From NCBI GenBank assembly GCA_029379385.1, contig CM055618.1:10798134-10862133 (forward strand): 64,000 nucleotides of DNA. The letters are read 5' to 3'. Position numbers and translations under genes: made by a program. The notes beneath the pieces are model-generated. The model was not told the DNA's origin. It was given only the letters and a program-made list of their open reading frames with translations, and did not search any database. Shown in pieces: positions 11,141-24,212 of the stretch. The stretch comes from Quillaja saponaria. Its lineage: Eukaryota; Streptophyta; Magnoliopsida; Fabales; Quillajaceae. Each line of letters opens with the position of its first letter. Position 1 is the first letter of the stretch.

Positions 11141-14100
11141 CAATTGAACATCATGGATCTTAGGTTAGTGAAAATCACATATTTAAGAGTCTAAAACCAC
11201 TCAATCTATAATGAAATCTTTTTATTATTAAAAATGTATCTCTCTCGTTTCACTCTTAGAACTACATTCCATTTAAATTACACATAAAAAGAGGAAGAGA
11301 ACAATCATAAGAAATAAAGGTACCCAATTAAGCAATAATTCATATAAAGAGAAGTGAAGCTATAGTAAATCCAACTAGAATTATTTTTGTATATAATTTT
11401 TGTCATGTCATGTGCACATGTACCCTAAATATTTGATGTCTTTGGGTAAGATGTTATGTGGGTGTGTTTGTATAGCCGTCTAAGTGTCTCTCACTTTAAT
11501 AGCAAACCAAGCACTTGTATTTTGTCTCATTCATTGACTAAACTCACTTCTTAGTACTCGATTCACGGGAACTTCCAATTTATCATAGTAATGCTTCTTA
11601 TTTCTTTAATCATAAATTAATTTGGACATTGTAGGCTATAATCTATGCTTAACTCCATGTTAAATTAATTACTATTTAATTATACATTAATTAATTACTA
11701 ATAGATAGTGTTGAGAGAGAGAGAGAGAAAAAGTCACTTCACATGACTTAAAGCTAACTCCACCCAACCTCCACAATTTTTTTTAAAATGAAATGTAAGA
11801 GAATTAATTACTTTAAAAAAGAAGTAGGTAGTGTCACTTGGCATACATGGAGAGGCTAATTGAGTCATACCCACATTGTTTGGGGGAAGTGCTTAAAAGT
11901 GCTTTGAACATATCCATAAAAAGGATTTTCCAACTTGAAAATTAAGTCACATTGGAGGCTTTCTTTTTTATCCTTTTTGGATACTTCCAAAGTGATGGTT
12001 GCCAAAAGAAACAAAAGATGATTAGAAAGTTAATGGGGGTTCTTAATATGATAGGATCATATCTGTAATAATCACTACTTCAATGTATATTATATTATTT
12101 CCATTGCTTAATTTTCTTCAATAATTACAACTTGGTGGGCCATAATCGCGATTTGGGAAATCTTAAGATGATAATATCAGCATCACTTTAATCAACAACA
12201 AAAGAAAACATTATTAATGTCCTTAAAAGGTGTTTTAACACTTAATTACAATATTAACAAGATAGTTGTTTATGAATCAATAAAATTTATTTATCTATAT
12301 ATTTATATAAAATGCGATCGGACAATTTCAATGTCTCTCACCTCCACCCAACTCTAAATTTTCAACAAAGAGAGTGTTCGAGTGGGGCCATATGCCACAA
12401 AACTTGCACCATGTGGTCCCAAGGTAACTCAATGTGTGCGGGACCTACCTAAGTTTGTTCAAACAGTTGAGGGACCAATTAGATGTACCTTCACATGTGT
12501 TTCCCTACATCAGTGGAGGAAATATTGTGCTCATGTCTACAAACCTTTCAACTTAGGATGATTAGGATTGATATGATTAATAATGGATTTTTTTTTTTAT
12601 TGATTTATTGGTTTCGACTCTTTTTAAAGAGGCTGTGAAAAAAAAATTATAAATTTTTTAATTTAATAGTAGATAACTTAGTTTTGACCTCATTGAAAAA
12701 ATATATATAAACTAATTGAGACATATATAAACACTAAAAAATTGAAACTAACTTTTTAAGTCTTAGCACTTTATTTCTCTAGTTTTTCAATTTTTCATAT
12801 AGCAGTTGTTAACTATGTAATTTTAATTGGCTTACTTAAATATCGTTAACTTTTTATTTTAATTTTCTTGTGAGAGTAATTATCAAGTTCAATAATTATA
12901 TATATAAAAAAATTAAGTTACAGTGATAACTATACTTGTTAATGATAAACTTGTAAGTAAGTCGATGCATATACTTCGTGGCTAAAAATTCACTAAAGAT
13001 ATTATTTTTAACTATGGCACTCATCATTGGCGAAATTTTTATTTTATTTTATTTCTCAAGAGTATCTCCACACTTTTTGAGTGTGAATCTAATGCCGTTC
13101 AGAATTTGTGATTGTCTCTCTTCATAAATGTGAACCTAATCATCAACCAAATTTTGTCACTAAAGAAGATTATTTTAATCACAAAAAATTAACATTTTCA
13201 ACTTAACATATATGTGTTTATTTTTCAGGTTACTCGGAACCTAAGCATGTAGATGCTTCTAATTAATAGAGAAATAATTCACACTTTTAAGTGACTTTCT
13301 ATCAAGTTCTAATAATAGGCATATTGATTTGTGTCTTTCTTTTACTATGCTAATACTAATGGAGTGGTTAAGAATTTTCTCATAGGAGAGACTTTGAATT
13401 CAAACCTTCAACTCTTAAATGACATTTTAACTGATTGATGCAAAGGAGAGACAAGTCACAATTTGGTTGAATGCATGAATTAGTTATATATATAATACCT
13501 TCAATGCCAAATCATCATAGTCCAATTTGAAATTAGGTAGCTAGCCAGATACCTTTGTCAAACATGCTACATATCTCCCTCACCCCCCTACAACCTTTAG
13601 AAAAGAAATGAGGATTTTTTTATTTTTTTTTAAGAAAAAGAAAAAGAAAACATTATAATGGAAGACAAATCACATATATATAAGACGAAACCAAATATAG
13701 TACAAATGTTATGTGGCCACTGCTTGTCCCAACAAATGATTAAGTGTGTGTGAACTTCTTTTAATCTTTCATGAATAAAGACTACAGATCCTTGAATTTG
13801 AGCCCCCTAGCGGGATATATGAACTTGGTTTTCCTAAACCCTTTTATAAAGTGAGAAAGACCCAAAGAGCAAAACCATTGGATCCACATAATAAAGCAAA
13901 AAAAAAAAGAAAGTTGTTAGGTTTGATAGTAAGCACATTAAAATTTTTCTTTCTAAACTAATTGTTAATGGAGATCCTAAATCTATAAGCATCATTATTT
14001 CATGTCTCATAGTGACCCTACTTTAGGGACTTATAAGCTTGGAGGGCCACTTATTAATTATACAAATTATGTAGACCATTATAACCATTGAATCTTCTAC

Positions 14101-15148
14101 ATGTGTTCTGGACAAAAACTTGACAAGAAAAGGTAGAACCTCTAGAAAGGTCAACATATTAATGTCCATCCAATGACACTTCATAATTTAATTTCACCTC
14201 TGAATCCTTTTAAAAGGACAACCTATGTAAAACTAACCCTAATTAAATGGAGACAATACGATAATAAATGCAAATCTATATTTGAATTTAATTAGAGATC
14301 AGCTGGTATCTATTTAAATTTAAAAATATAAAATTAATAAAGAGTAAAGACATAAATATATGAAATTTAACTATATCTACTTCATAAAAGAAGAGACAAT
14401 ATTATTAGTCAATTTAACTTAAAGTGTACAATGGTGAGTTCCGTAAGTTGGATATTCCTTTAATGATAAGATAACGAGTGCTCTTATGTAATATTTGTAT
14501 TCTCTTGAAATAAATCACAAGCTGTAAATGTTAGCTATGAAAAAGTGTTTATTATATTGATGCAAATATAAAATTATGATGTCATATTGTTTAAATTCTT
14601 ATGTCTATTACAATCTGATAATACTTGAAATATTCAAATTTTTCTTGATGTATTTAATTTCATAATCTTAAAAATAACTCAAATTAAACCATGTCGTAAT
14701 TAGTAAAGTACGCTTCCATGACTAATTAAGTAACCTGACTTTGTACTAAACTCAATGAAAATTAATTAAGATTGCTACTAGCTTGCTTCTAGGTAGATAG
14801 ATTATGCCAAAAGCAATAATCATGACTAAATATTGTCGAATCTAACGGTTGAAAAAGAGCATAAACTTACATTTCAAGGGTGATTATCTTCCAATTCAAT
14901 AATGATCCCCAAGATTTTTCTTCTCTCCTTTTCAAGTTTATACATGGGAAAATTTGACTAATCGAGAGGGTACTACGTCTGTATAGAATAGAACACATAA
15001 GAAAGAGGGGACAAAGGTGGGTCATATTTAGAGTTGTGATGAAGACTTTCGAAGAGCTTTTGATCATCAATAATTAGTAGTAAGTAGCAATAATACTATT
15101 TAATGCTCTTTATGTGGGTTATTTATTAATTGCAAAGCCAAAAGCTAT

Positions 15149-15174
15149 CCCTCTCTCTCTCTCTCTCTCTCTCT
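15149..15174. repeat. (CT)n microsatellite
   Basis: About twelve CT units (GA on the other strand), 2.1 kb upstream of the zinc finger ORF. GA/CT arrays are binding sites for plant BBR/BPC proteins, so a regulatory role is possible but not shown. Confidence 0.95.
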
Positions 15175-15813
15175 ATGTAGTTAGTAAGATTCGCAGAGAT
15201 CTATCTAAAGCAAGAAAACCAATTTAGAAATGTAGATTTCAACGTCAATCACGCAAACATCCTAAACAATTATTCATCATCATCAACACTATATAGTTGC
15301 ATTATACTATTTATTTTGGGAGATTATTATATGTAATAAAGTAAAATTATTCTTTTTTACACTATTTGATAATACTTTTAGTGTTATATAATTAATGAGA
15401 TTAATCATATCTCTAATATATAATTCAAAGAGAATAATATTTGAATAGTATCGGAAATGTAACTCTTTCTTATTTTTTAATTTTTTTTCTCAGTTGAGCA
15501 TTTTTAGTACATGCATTCAATTGTTACCTATAATTAATAATTTATTATTTTTGAAAATGAATTTATTTATAACCAAAAAAACAAATGCCATTTCAAAGAA
15601 GTTAATAATTCGAATATATGTGAGCTTCTCACATGTTGACTTTATTAACGAAAATGCCATCACAGCTATATAAGGGAAACATGCGTATCTACGGTGAGAT
15701 ATGCCAGATAAACATGATGGTGACACGTGGGCCATTCTGCGCAGTGATTAGTGGGACTAAAGAACTGATATAGATAAACAGATACATGGATGGATCTCAG
15801 TCTAAGTTAGCTG

Positions 15814-15829
15814 TCTCTCTCTCTCTCTC
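15814..15829. repeat. (CT)n microsatellite
   Basis: Seven to eight CT units, 1.5 kb upstream of the zinc finger ORF; another tract, CTCTCTCCCTCTTTCTCTCTC, starts at 16644. Confidence 0.9.
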
Positions 15830-17148
15830 CATTTTAGTTTGTTGTTGCCATCAATACTTACTACGAAAGTATGTGCTTCATATGCATGGATGCTTTGACT
15901 TTTTTCTACAAGATATTGGAACTGTTTTTTTTTCCTGAAATTATTAGCCAAAGGTAAATTTTAAGAGGAGGAGATAGATACATAGAAATAAAAAAAATAA
16001 AAAATCAAATATTGAGTGCTCATATTTGAAATCATTGAATTCTCTCGTGGTACATGTTCGAGGTCTTATGTTAGAGAGAAATAGACACACTAATTTTGCA
16101 AAATAAACTATATATAATTTGCTAAGATTTGTTCACCTATCATTGTTTTAAAGAAGTTTCAAGCAGTTGTAGTGGGAAAGAATTTTTCATTTTTTTTTTT
16201 CTTCTCTCTATCAACTGGAGGAGAGTTGTTGGAGTCAGCAAGAGAGAACAGAAACGTGGGCTTAACAGTGGCTTATTGGGTTTTGTCCCAAAGCTCTGAA
16301 ATCATGTTCTTGTAATGGAATATTTGTGTTTCTTAACCAATGGCACACAAAAATAATATTAATGGTGGCACAAGAAATGGGAAAACGTAATTGACGTGTC
16401 ATATATACAAGAAGTGAGTCAATCAGCGTGATGAAGTATGGTTTTGAGTAAAGAAGGACTCTTATATTAATTATGTATGGCAATGTTTATAATTAGTTGA
16501 TCAAACTATTTTGTAAGCTTCTAATTGGCCATTTTACACAAACTTCTCAACATCATTAAGCAAGTAAAAAACAAAGCAAGTGCTTGCCTGCTTGCCCCTA
16601 TAACCACATAACTCTAGCTAGCTAGCTCCATTAATATTTGAGTCTCTCTCCCTCTTTCTCTCTCTAAAGAGAATTGTTTTTATGTGAAGCACAAAAAAGG
16701 AATGGCATATGTGGTTCTGATCCAATGCTAATCATTTCCATAATATACTTTCAACCCGTGCCATGCTTCTATCACATTCTGAACCCCCCCATGTACATAA
16801 TTTCAATAGAAAAATCATCCATTTGATACATTATATAGTTGTATCTGAAAATGTAAAATTATACGCTTGGATACCAACTGGGTTTTTATTATTCTATATA
16901 GTATATACTAGAACAACCCAACTTGGTAATTTTAACAAACACAGAGGAAACAAAATATATATGCAAATGAACTGCCTAGACATTTGCCAATCCTTTGGGT
17001 CCCCCAACCCAAGTGTTCTGGGGTCGTGTTCCCATATTTTTACACACTTTTCTTCTCATTGGGATGTCAACCTAGTTCACTGTTGTTTACATACAAATTA
17101 ATATAACTTTTTTTGTCAAATCCCATTCTAGCTAGGAGCTAGCTTGTG

Positions 17149-17156
17149 TATAAATA
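17149..17156 (+). promoter_or_regulatory. TATA box of the zinc finger gene
   Basis: TATAAATA lies 129 bp upstream of the ATG at 17285, which would place the start site near 17180 and give a 5' UTR of about 100 nt rich in C and T (17190-17284). This is the expected plant core promoter layout. Confidence 0.7.
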
Positions 17157-17284
17157 CCTCTCAAGCACATGCAAAAACTCCTTAAAATCAACAAATCCCC
17201 CACCTATTTCCCACATACATCTCTATTTCTGTCTCACACTTTCACTACCCTCCTTAATTATCTCCTCTCTTTCCTTACAACAGT

Positions 17285-18085
17285 ATGGAAGATCATCACT
17301 TTGATTACCAAATTAAAAGGCCAAACTCCACTACAACACGCTTGAAGCTATTTGGCATCAACGTTCAGGAAGATATGGAAGATGAAGTACTTGAAGACAT
17401 AGCAGAGTACTCAATCACCAAGGCTACGACTACCCCATCTGGGTCACCGGAATCGGGTTGTGGGGGTGGTAGTGGTGGTGATGGAGGAGCTGGTAAAGGT
17501 GGTGCTTTTCCTTCCTCCTCTGGAGACAGAAAATACGAGTGTCAGTATTGTTGCCGTGAGTTTGCAAATTCTCAAGCACTTGGTGGGCACCAAAACGCTC
17601 ACAAGAAAGAACGTCAACAGCTTAAACGGGCTCAATTACAAGCAACCCGAAACGCAGCAGTTTCATTCGTCCGTAACCCAATAATCTCCGCCTTCGCCCC
17701 ACCACCGCACCTGTTGTCTCAACCGGGTCCGATGGTTGTTCCGCCGTCGTGGGTATACATGCCACCACGTGCCGCGCCTCCTCCTTTTGTGTCCCACGGT
17801 TGTGTGTTTCCATCGGCCAATAACACAACCGGCACTAATTGTAGTAGTAGTCCCAGTATTATTAATATGAATACAGGTGGAGGTGGGAGATCGACAGGTG
17901 CAGGGATGTTATCGTATGGTGGCAGTGTAGGGGATTCCTCATCTGCATTTTCCACGATGGGGTCGCATGTACAAGCACGGGTCCACGGGAGAGTTGATGG
18001 GCCATCATTGAGTAGGTTTTCGAAAGGAGATGGTGGGCCCACTTTTGATGACGCATTGGGCTTGGACTTGCATCTCAGCCTTTAA
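17285..18085 (+). CDS. GIS3: Single C2H2 zinc finger protein with EAR motif (GIS3/ZFP5/ZFP6 type)
   Basis: 266 residues, intronless. A KLFGINV motif at residues 21-27 is typical of the GIS/ZFP5/ZFP6/ZFP8 group. A glycine-rich linker (59-73) leads to one zinc finger with C86, C89, H102 and H106 and the plant-specific QALGGH signature at 97-102. Proline-rich and serine/glycine-rich segments follow, and the protein ends in LDLHLSL (260-266), an EAR-type repression motif. In Arabidopsis this group acts in gibberellin and cytokinin control of trichome and root-hair initiation as nuclear transcription factors. The assignment to GIS3 rests on the group motifs and on the neighbouring ARG1 gene (Arabidopsis At1g68360 and At1g68370 as I recall); a paralog in the same group is possible. 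The ATG chosen is the first in frame after the TATA box. Confidence 0.9.
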   Translation: MEDHHFDYQIKRPNSTTTRLKLFGINVQEDMEDEVLEDIAEYSITKATTTPSGSPESGCGGGSGGDGGAGKGGAFPSSSGDRKYECQYCCREFANSQALGGHQNAHKKERQQLKRAQLQATRNAAVSFVRNPIISAFAPPPHLLSQPGPMVVPPSWVYMPPRAAPPPFVSHGCVFPSANNTTGTNCSSSPSIINMNTGGGGRSTGAGMLSYGGSVGDSSSAFSTMGSHVQARVHGRVDGPSLSRFSKGDGGPTFDDALGLDLHLSL

Positions 18086-21000
18086 CCAGCTGCACCATGA
18101 ATCTGGCTCGGCTTGGCTTGATCTGGGAAAGTGGGTGTAGCCGAGTAGGAGTTCTACACTTCTACTGCTTTGTAACCAATTTGTGGTATGTGGCTCATGA
18201 CTGGTTAATTGATAGGCTTTGAGGGCTTCGGCTCACTTACATCTGTACATTTTCCATATTTATTACTCTTTTTTTTTAATTAGAAACTGATTTCACTAGT
18301 GTACATTGCAGTCATTCTCCTTTAACCAAATTTTCCTTCTTTTTTTCTTTTTAATATTCTTAGCAATATAATTGATTCAGTACATTTGATTTCATATATA
18401 TATATTATTATTATTCCTTTTAAATAGTGATTTTTTTTTTTTTTTTCACGATTATTCCCATACTTTTCAGATTTTAGTCTAATCTCGTTCAAGTTAAAAA
18501 AGTGATACGGTTATTAATTCTCTCAAAGAGACTCCCAAAGAGACAGGTCTAGGATTCGAACATCTGCTCTCTTTTTGGGGTTGTAATTTGCTTCCTACTA
18601 CGACTAACTATCTTTGATGTTGTAATTTTATTTTAAGTAAATTGTATACAGTCATTTTCATGTAATAGAGTTAAGGATGCGTTGGCTTTTCAACTTGTTT
18701 ATACTTTAAAAATTATTTTAGTATCATTCTCATGAGTAGCCAAATCAACTATAAAAATTGAAATTAAGATCCACCATTGTGGTGTCTCTTTCAAAACATG
18801 ACTCAACATCTCTTTATTTGAGTTTGGAGTATATATTAATTAATTGAAGGTTTTTTCTTTCATAGATAGAGGTGAATCTTGAGGTCTCGTGATAGAAGTG
18901 ATCCTTTGGCTCAAGCATTATTCTGTTTAAGTTATGCTCACGATGATTAATTAAGTGAAAGTTTTAAAGGTATATGATAAGAAATTAGAGATTAAGATTT
19001 TAGAATCAGTCTAAATTAAATTAGAAATACTTGAAATTTGATGTTTTAATCAGATGAGCTAACACGTCTTTAAGAGAATAACTATGTTGAAATCGATGAG
19101 AACCAATCAAAGAAAATGTGTGGCTTATGTTTTGTGGTATTACATGTATCTTGACCAAATTTCTTTGTATTTAAGGCGTTCATCAATCATCACTAAGGTC
19201 TCTTTCTGCTTTTAATCCCCCTCAATTCTTTCTGGTTTCTACTTTTTATTTTTGAAAAGTTGGGGTTGAAACTAAAATAATGTATTTGCAGGTAAGATAT
19301 GGAAATTACATTTTGTTGTGTAAAATCTTGTTCAATTTAAGACAGGATTTATATGTTACCAAATAATAGAATGAAACTATCATTTGATTCCATAGCATTC
19401 CATTCCCATTATATTTATCATTCCAATTCTATAAAAATCATTTTCACGCACAAACTAACCCTTAGACTTCCGTATATCCGCAACCAAAATGTTATAAAAA
19501 GAACCTTCCCTTATTGTAGATCATTAAAGCAATAAACTCCAAATTAGAAATTGAAATGATAAATACCATATACTCCTATAAATTTATAATTTCAGATAAA
19601 CTAAGTCATTTTCACTTTGCTAACATAATATTTTTGTTCATAGATGTTAAGTGTGACATAACACCAAGTACAATGTCCAATCCAATTAATTAACAAAGGA
19701 CACCATTCAGACACAGAAAGTAAGACTCTGGCCCTATGTTTTGCAAATGCATGTGAATCCTTTCATCTATATGTCTTCTTTGTGTCCCCAACTCTTTCTT
19801 ACAAAAGAAAGCTTCATTTCCAAATAATCTTTTAGCTCAAAGGATGATAAAGATTAGGCTAGGTAAGACTTAGGCTACCCTTATAACTCCTTACTAGAGA
19901 AGGAATATAGAAGAAATGTATTGAAGTGTGATAAACTTTAAACTAATTCTTCTTTACTTTTCGGTTTCATTTTCACTCAATAGAATATTGAGAAGGGAAT
20001 TGTTGTACGTACAGTAGACTCTTATGAAAAAGAGTTTTATGTAAGATTCATTTAGTGGTGGAACTATAAAATTTTATCAGTGTCCAAAAAAAAAAAAAAG
20101 AAGATGTGTAGCTGTAGTTGGATGATATGATCAACTAATTCAAGATTGATAATTCTAATCAGTTAGTTATGATCTTTTTGCCTGTCAAGGAAGGTGAGAT
20201 ACCAGTGAAAGAGTTCATTTCTCCAAATTAAAACCTAACTAACCCTTTGATAGTGTTTGTTTGGTGCTTTATTTTCATCTTGTCATTGACTAGGAGGTGA
20301 TAGAATTATATGTTGTCGGACCAATTAATAACATGGAGACCCATTTTCTTACAGTCATTGCAAATCCTCATTTTGATCAGCAGGAAGAATTACTTCTACT
20401 TTTATATATAGGTTATTTTATGAGTGTCTTAAGAATACTTGTTAAGCTATAATAAATATAATTTTTTAAAATTAATTTTACAAAAAATAGTAATCTATGC
20501 ATTAATTAGCACTGAACAAATATTATTAGTATACTCGATAAAAAAAATCTCAATATATAACTTGTGAACGAGTCAAACACCATGAGTTTTCTGTATAATT
20601 CACTCATTAATCAAACTTGATATATCTAGTAGGTTGGCTGCTGCCAATACCCATCATTAATTAAGGCAACTGAGAGAGAAAGAGAAAGTGAATTAGTTTG
20701 TTGAGAAAATAATGACATAGAATCCAAGAATATATATAGATCAATAGATGGCTTCTTAACTCTTAATTAGTCTTAAGAGACTTGTGGGCAAGACAAAGCT
20801 TACGTATTCATGAAAACAAAACCTAATGTATGCCAACTATAGAATTACTTGTAAGTCATTCAATGAAGTCAGTTAAAGACCAAAATTATAAATATTAAAA
20901 ATCATATTCAAGTAAGGCTTTTCCTATTAGGAAGTCTTGTTTGCCCCTTCCTCAAGCAAACTTGTAAAAGTGAGTAGTGTAATTTCTCCTCCCATTTTTG

Positions 21001-21789
21001 TTATCCACAATAATTAAAGTTTGATTTGGGAAACTTCATTTGTAAGCGAGGGTACTGATGTCATTAACATGATTTCAATAGCTAGATTGGTTTTTATCTT
21101 TAGATGGAAACAGATGGGGTTGGTTTCCACAAAGGAGCACAAGAAAAAGAATATGGATACTAAAGATCTTGGATTGGATGCCTTTTGCTTTTGTGTTTGA
21201 TATATTTTCTTCTTTTTCTGAGTGTTTTTAGCTTCAACTTGTTGGTAATTTTGGTTTCATTTATGGACAAACAAAAGGAGGGTTTGCAAGCATAATAATA
21301 GATTTGAAAACTTGTGCTCTTGCAAAGGTTGATTCTTTCTGTAAAACTTTTTGACATTTGAGTCCCACCTCCTTGTGGTTGGTAAAGTATAACACTAGAA
21401 ACTAAATCTCATAATTTCCCATAACCCTGCGTCATAATAAATAATATTAGCTGTGGATTGGCCCTACTTACACCCCAATCGGCATGCAGGTTCATTCACA
21501 CACATGTTATTCTATCACCACTAGTGAAGTTTTATGTTTTGTTTTCTCAAAAGTTAGAAAAAAAAATATTACATCTTAAAGATATTAGTAATTAGTGTGT
21601 TTTTACATTTATAAAATATTTCAATGTCAACTATTCGTTTGAAGCATTGTATAAAAATGAAGTGATAGAATAATATTATTCACTTGACTCTTAGTATTCG
21701 ACAATAATATGATAGTATAGACTTAATATTATTAATTATTTTATTATGTCTGACAATAATAGACTATATATTGGAGTAAAAAAAAAAAA
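18086..21789. other. Intergenic region after the zinc finger gene
   Basis: The first 200 bp or so should be 3' UTR. The rest is AT-rich with a short TA/ATT tract (18395-18415), a T17 run (18430-18446) and an A-run near 20085. Around 19350-19470 the text 'cattccattcccattatatt...cattccaattctataaaaatca...cacgcacaaactaaccctta' resembles one end of a MITE (GGGTTAGTTTGTGCG inward from a TTA), but I could not find its partner end. No gene seen. Confidence 0.6.
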
Positions 21790-22878
21790 TCTATATTATA
21801 TATAAAAGAGCTTTATGAGTTTGTATTATTATATAGTTATAGTTTAGTTGTTATTTTGCTTCAAATAAACTACTATTTTTTTTCCCTGTTTTCTTTTTCT
21901 CTATTTTAACATCAATAGAATTGTAATTATTTTAGAACTATTGAATTTTATTTTATTTTACCTTTTGAATATTAATAAATATATAATTTTTCAATAATTA
22001 TATGTCAATAGCAATTAAAATTAAATTTCTGATTTTTTTTAAAATTTAATAAGTACCTAATACTTAATTTTTGTAGTTCTTCTCAAATTTAAGAATTAAA
22101 ATTTTAAAAATAACTATGAATTAAAAGAAATATTAAGAGTATTTCATGATTATAATATAATTGTTTAACTTTTATATCATAAAATAAAATTCAATAATTA
22201 TATGTCAATATTAGTTAATATTGAATTTTTCAATTTTTTTTAAATAAGTTCCTAATGATTAGAATATCTTTCAGTTCTTCTCAAATTTATGAAATATTAT
22301 TTTTTTTAAATTATAAATTAAAAAATATTTAGAGTATAGTTTCCATTATTATATATTGTTTTTTACCGTTTAAAGGCAGGATTTTTTTTTTCTTAAATAC
22401 CCTATGGGTTTTTATTATTATATAAATTTTAATTATATTTTGCTTCATATATCATATTTTTAACTTTACTACTTTCATAATTTTTTCATTTTTTTAATAT
22501 TAATATAATTATAATTATTTTATGATTATTAATTTTTTTTTATCCTAATTCTTTTCAATATTAATAAATCTACAATTTTTCAATAGCTATATATTAATTG
22601 TAATTAATATTGAATTTCTCAATTTTTAAAATAATAAGTTACAAATAATTATAATTTTATAAATTAATTTTTTTTAATCCTATAAATGAAAGGAAATATT
22701 AAAAGTATAGCTTTTATGATTATAATATTGTTATATTACTTTTTCATCTGTCTTTAGAATTTTTAAAATAATAAGGTTAAATATTTTTTAAAATAATTTT
22801 AATATTATATTATTAATGAACATATATGTATATATCATAAATATAATTCACGAACATTGCGTGTGTCACAAAAACTAG
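21790..22878 (+). mobile_element. Non-autonomous Helitron
   Basis: The element starts TCTATATTATATATAAAAGAG, the usual 5' end of plant Helitrons, directly after an A, and ends CTAG directly before a T, so it sits in an A|T target as Helitrons do. Eleven bases before the CTAG is a short hairpin, CACG (22849-22852) and CGTG (22860-22863) around a 7-base loop, followed by TGTCACAAAAA. The inside is about 80% AT with no coding frame and has a diverged internal duplication (21811-22080 resembles about 22400-22640). The hairpin stem is shorter than in young elements, suggesting decay. Confidence 0.75.
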
Positions 22879-24037
22879 TAATATAATAAGTTCAATCTTA
22901 TACAATATGCATGTTATATAATTAAAAAAAAAAAATCCAAAAGTTGATCCTAGTGTTTAACATGTCTAAAACTGACTGAGAAAGCGAATCAGCTCCTTCC
23001 AAGTATGTGGGAACAATGGAATTTTTGTCCTCAAAGAGGCATGCAGACATCAATTTTTTTTTCTGATTGGAATTGGTTTGAGCTTGATGGAAAAAGTTAA
23101 AGAATAGTTTCATCAATCACGTTGAGTGTGTTAGATATTATTATTATATAATACCCAATCACAAACGAAAACCTGGCTTTTATTTGGTGTGATGAAAACC
23201 AATGAAGTCCCTTCTTTGATTGCGTGCATAGCTTTGCCACTAATTGTCAATGTGATTTCAAAATGAAGTTGAATTAAAGGTAAACAATATATTAAATATA
23301 ATATAACTATTGCAAGATGACAAGGTTCTCGGAATAATTGGTAGTATAATAGAGAAAAAGTTAGAACTTATAATTTGAGATTACTAATGTTATGTGGGCT
23401 AGTGTTCATTTCAAAGCTAATGCATTAAGTCAAGAATTTGGTGTGTTAGGATTCATGAGTTCGTTATGTTAATTAAGTCGAAAGCAATACATTTAACACA
23501 AAAATTTAAACTCTAAATTAGTAAAATAATCTAGAGTAATAATATAAACCCATCTAGAGCATTTGAATCTCACCAACATGGGAACTCTTACCACATCTTA
23601 AAGGGATTATATATAGTAATTAAGTAGTTGTTCCTGCAATGTGGTTTAGTTCTCTTTCTTTTAACTCAAAATATACCCATGTTGGCTTAATACCTTTAAT
23701 ATCAAAAGATAGGACGAAATAATGTTACAATCGAAGATTTCTTATGATATCATGATAAATTACAATCTTATTATCTTACAAGTTTAAAATTATAGTAAGA
23801 GAAGTCACTTAATCATTTGTATATTTTAATTTAAAAAAATCATAATTATATTGTGTATCGTGCAACAAGACTAGTCTGAATTGTCAACATGTACAGATTT
23901 AAAATTGGGTTAAAAGATAAGACAATAATAAAGGATCCCCAGCTGTAAAAAAAGAGTTGTCATTCTCCAAGACCTACGTACATTGATTGAGTAGTAATAT
24001 AAGTGACATAATGGGTTTGCAGTATGTCCAAATTAAA
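22879..24037. other. AT-rich intergenic stretch
   Basis: Between the Helitron and the LINE fragment. A few short frames (for example minus 23116-22922) show no recognisable family. Nothing else seen. Confidence 0.6.
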
Positions 24038-24212
24038 ACTAGTCTGATGAGCAGGTGGAGTGGCAGCACCCACCAGTGGAGGTTTCTATGCTTTTGGATG
24101 GTGACCTTGCTGGGGTTGCTTGGAGGCGTCGTATAGCGATTCTTGCTTTGTAGTTGTGGTTTTCTTTTTCCCTCTTCATCTAAAAAAATAAATAAATAAA
24201 ATACTAGTCTGA
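24038..24212 (+). mobile_element. 5'-truncated LINE insertion with target-site duplication
   Basis: A 155-bp insert (24048-24202) is flanked by a perfect 10-bp direct repeat ACTAGTCTGA at 24038-24047 and 24203-24212. The insert is GC-richer than its surroundings and ends in an A-rich tail (AAAAAAATAAATAAATAAAAT), as left by target-primed reverse transcription. It encodes a short end-of-ORF stretch (LLDGDLAGVAWRRRIAILAL then stop) and a T-rich 3' UTR. A SINE is the alternative, but no Pol III boxes were seen. Confidence 0.75.

Larger units (their letters stand above)
9681..17148. other. Intergenic region between ARG1 and the zinc finger gene
   Basis: About 7.5 kb. The first 280 bp or so should be ARG1 3' UTR. 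The rest is AT-rich DNA holding a 45-bp tandem repeat (10413-10502), an (ATT)n array, and several GA/CT tracts (11713-11732, 15149-15174, 15814-15829, 16643-16665). Short open frames of up to 112 codons (for example 16763-17101) show no family resemblance and end in the zinc finger promoter; I take them as chance. A CACGTG/ACGTGGGC box (ABRE/G-box like) occurs at about 15724-15732. Confidence 0.7.

Noticed and set aside
11874..11900. Resemblance of 'TGTTTGGGGGAAGTGC' to miR395
   Set aside because: Only a partial match, and no foldback partner is visible nearby.
16763..17101. 112-codon frame just before the zinc finger gene
   Set aside because: Sits in the promoter and ends just before the TATA box; composition is that of noncoding AT-rich DNA and no family is recognised.
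17719..18042. Several minus-strand frames under the zinc finger ORF, and similar ones under 41082-42289 and 44895-45716
   Set aside because: Shadows of the real, GC-richer coding sequences; the plus-strand zinc finger and the DUF1639 and MAKR-like frames explain them.
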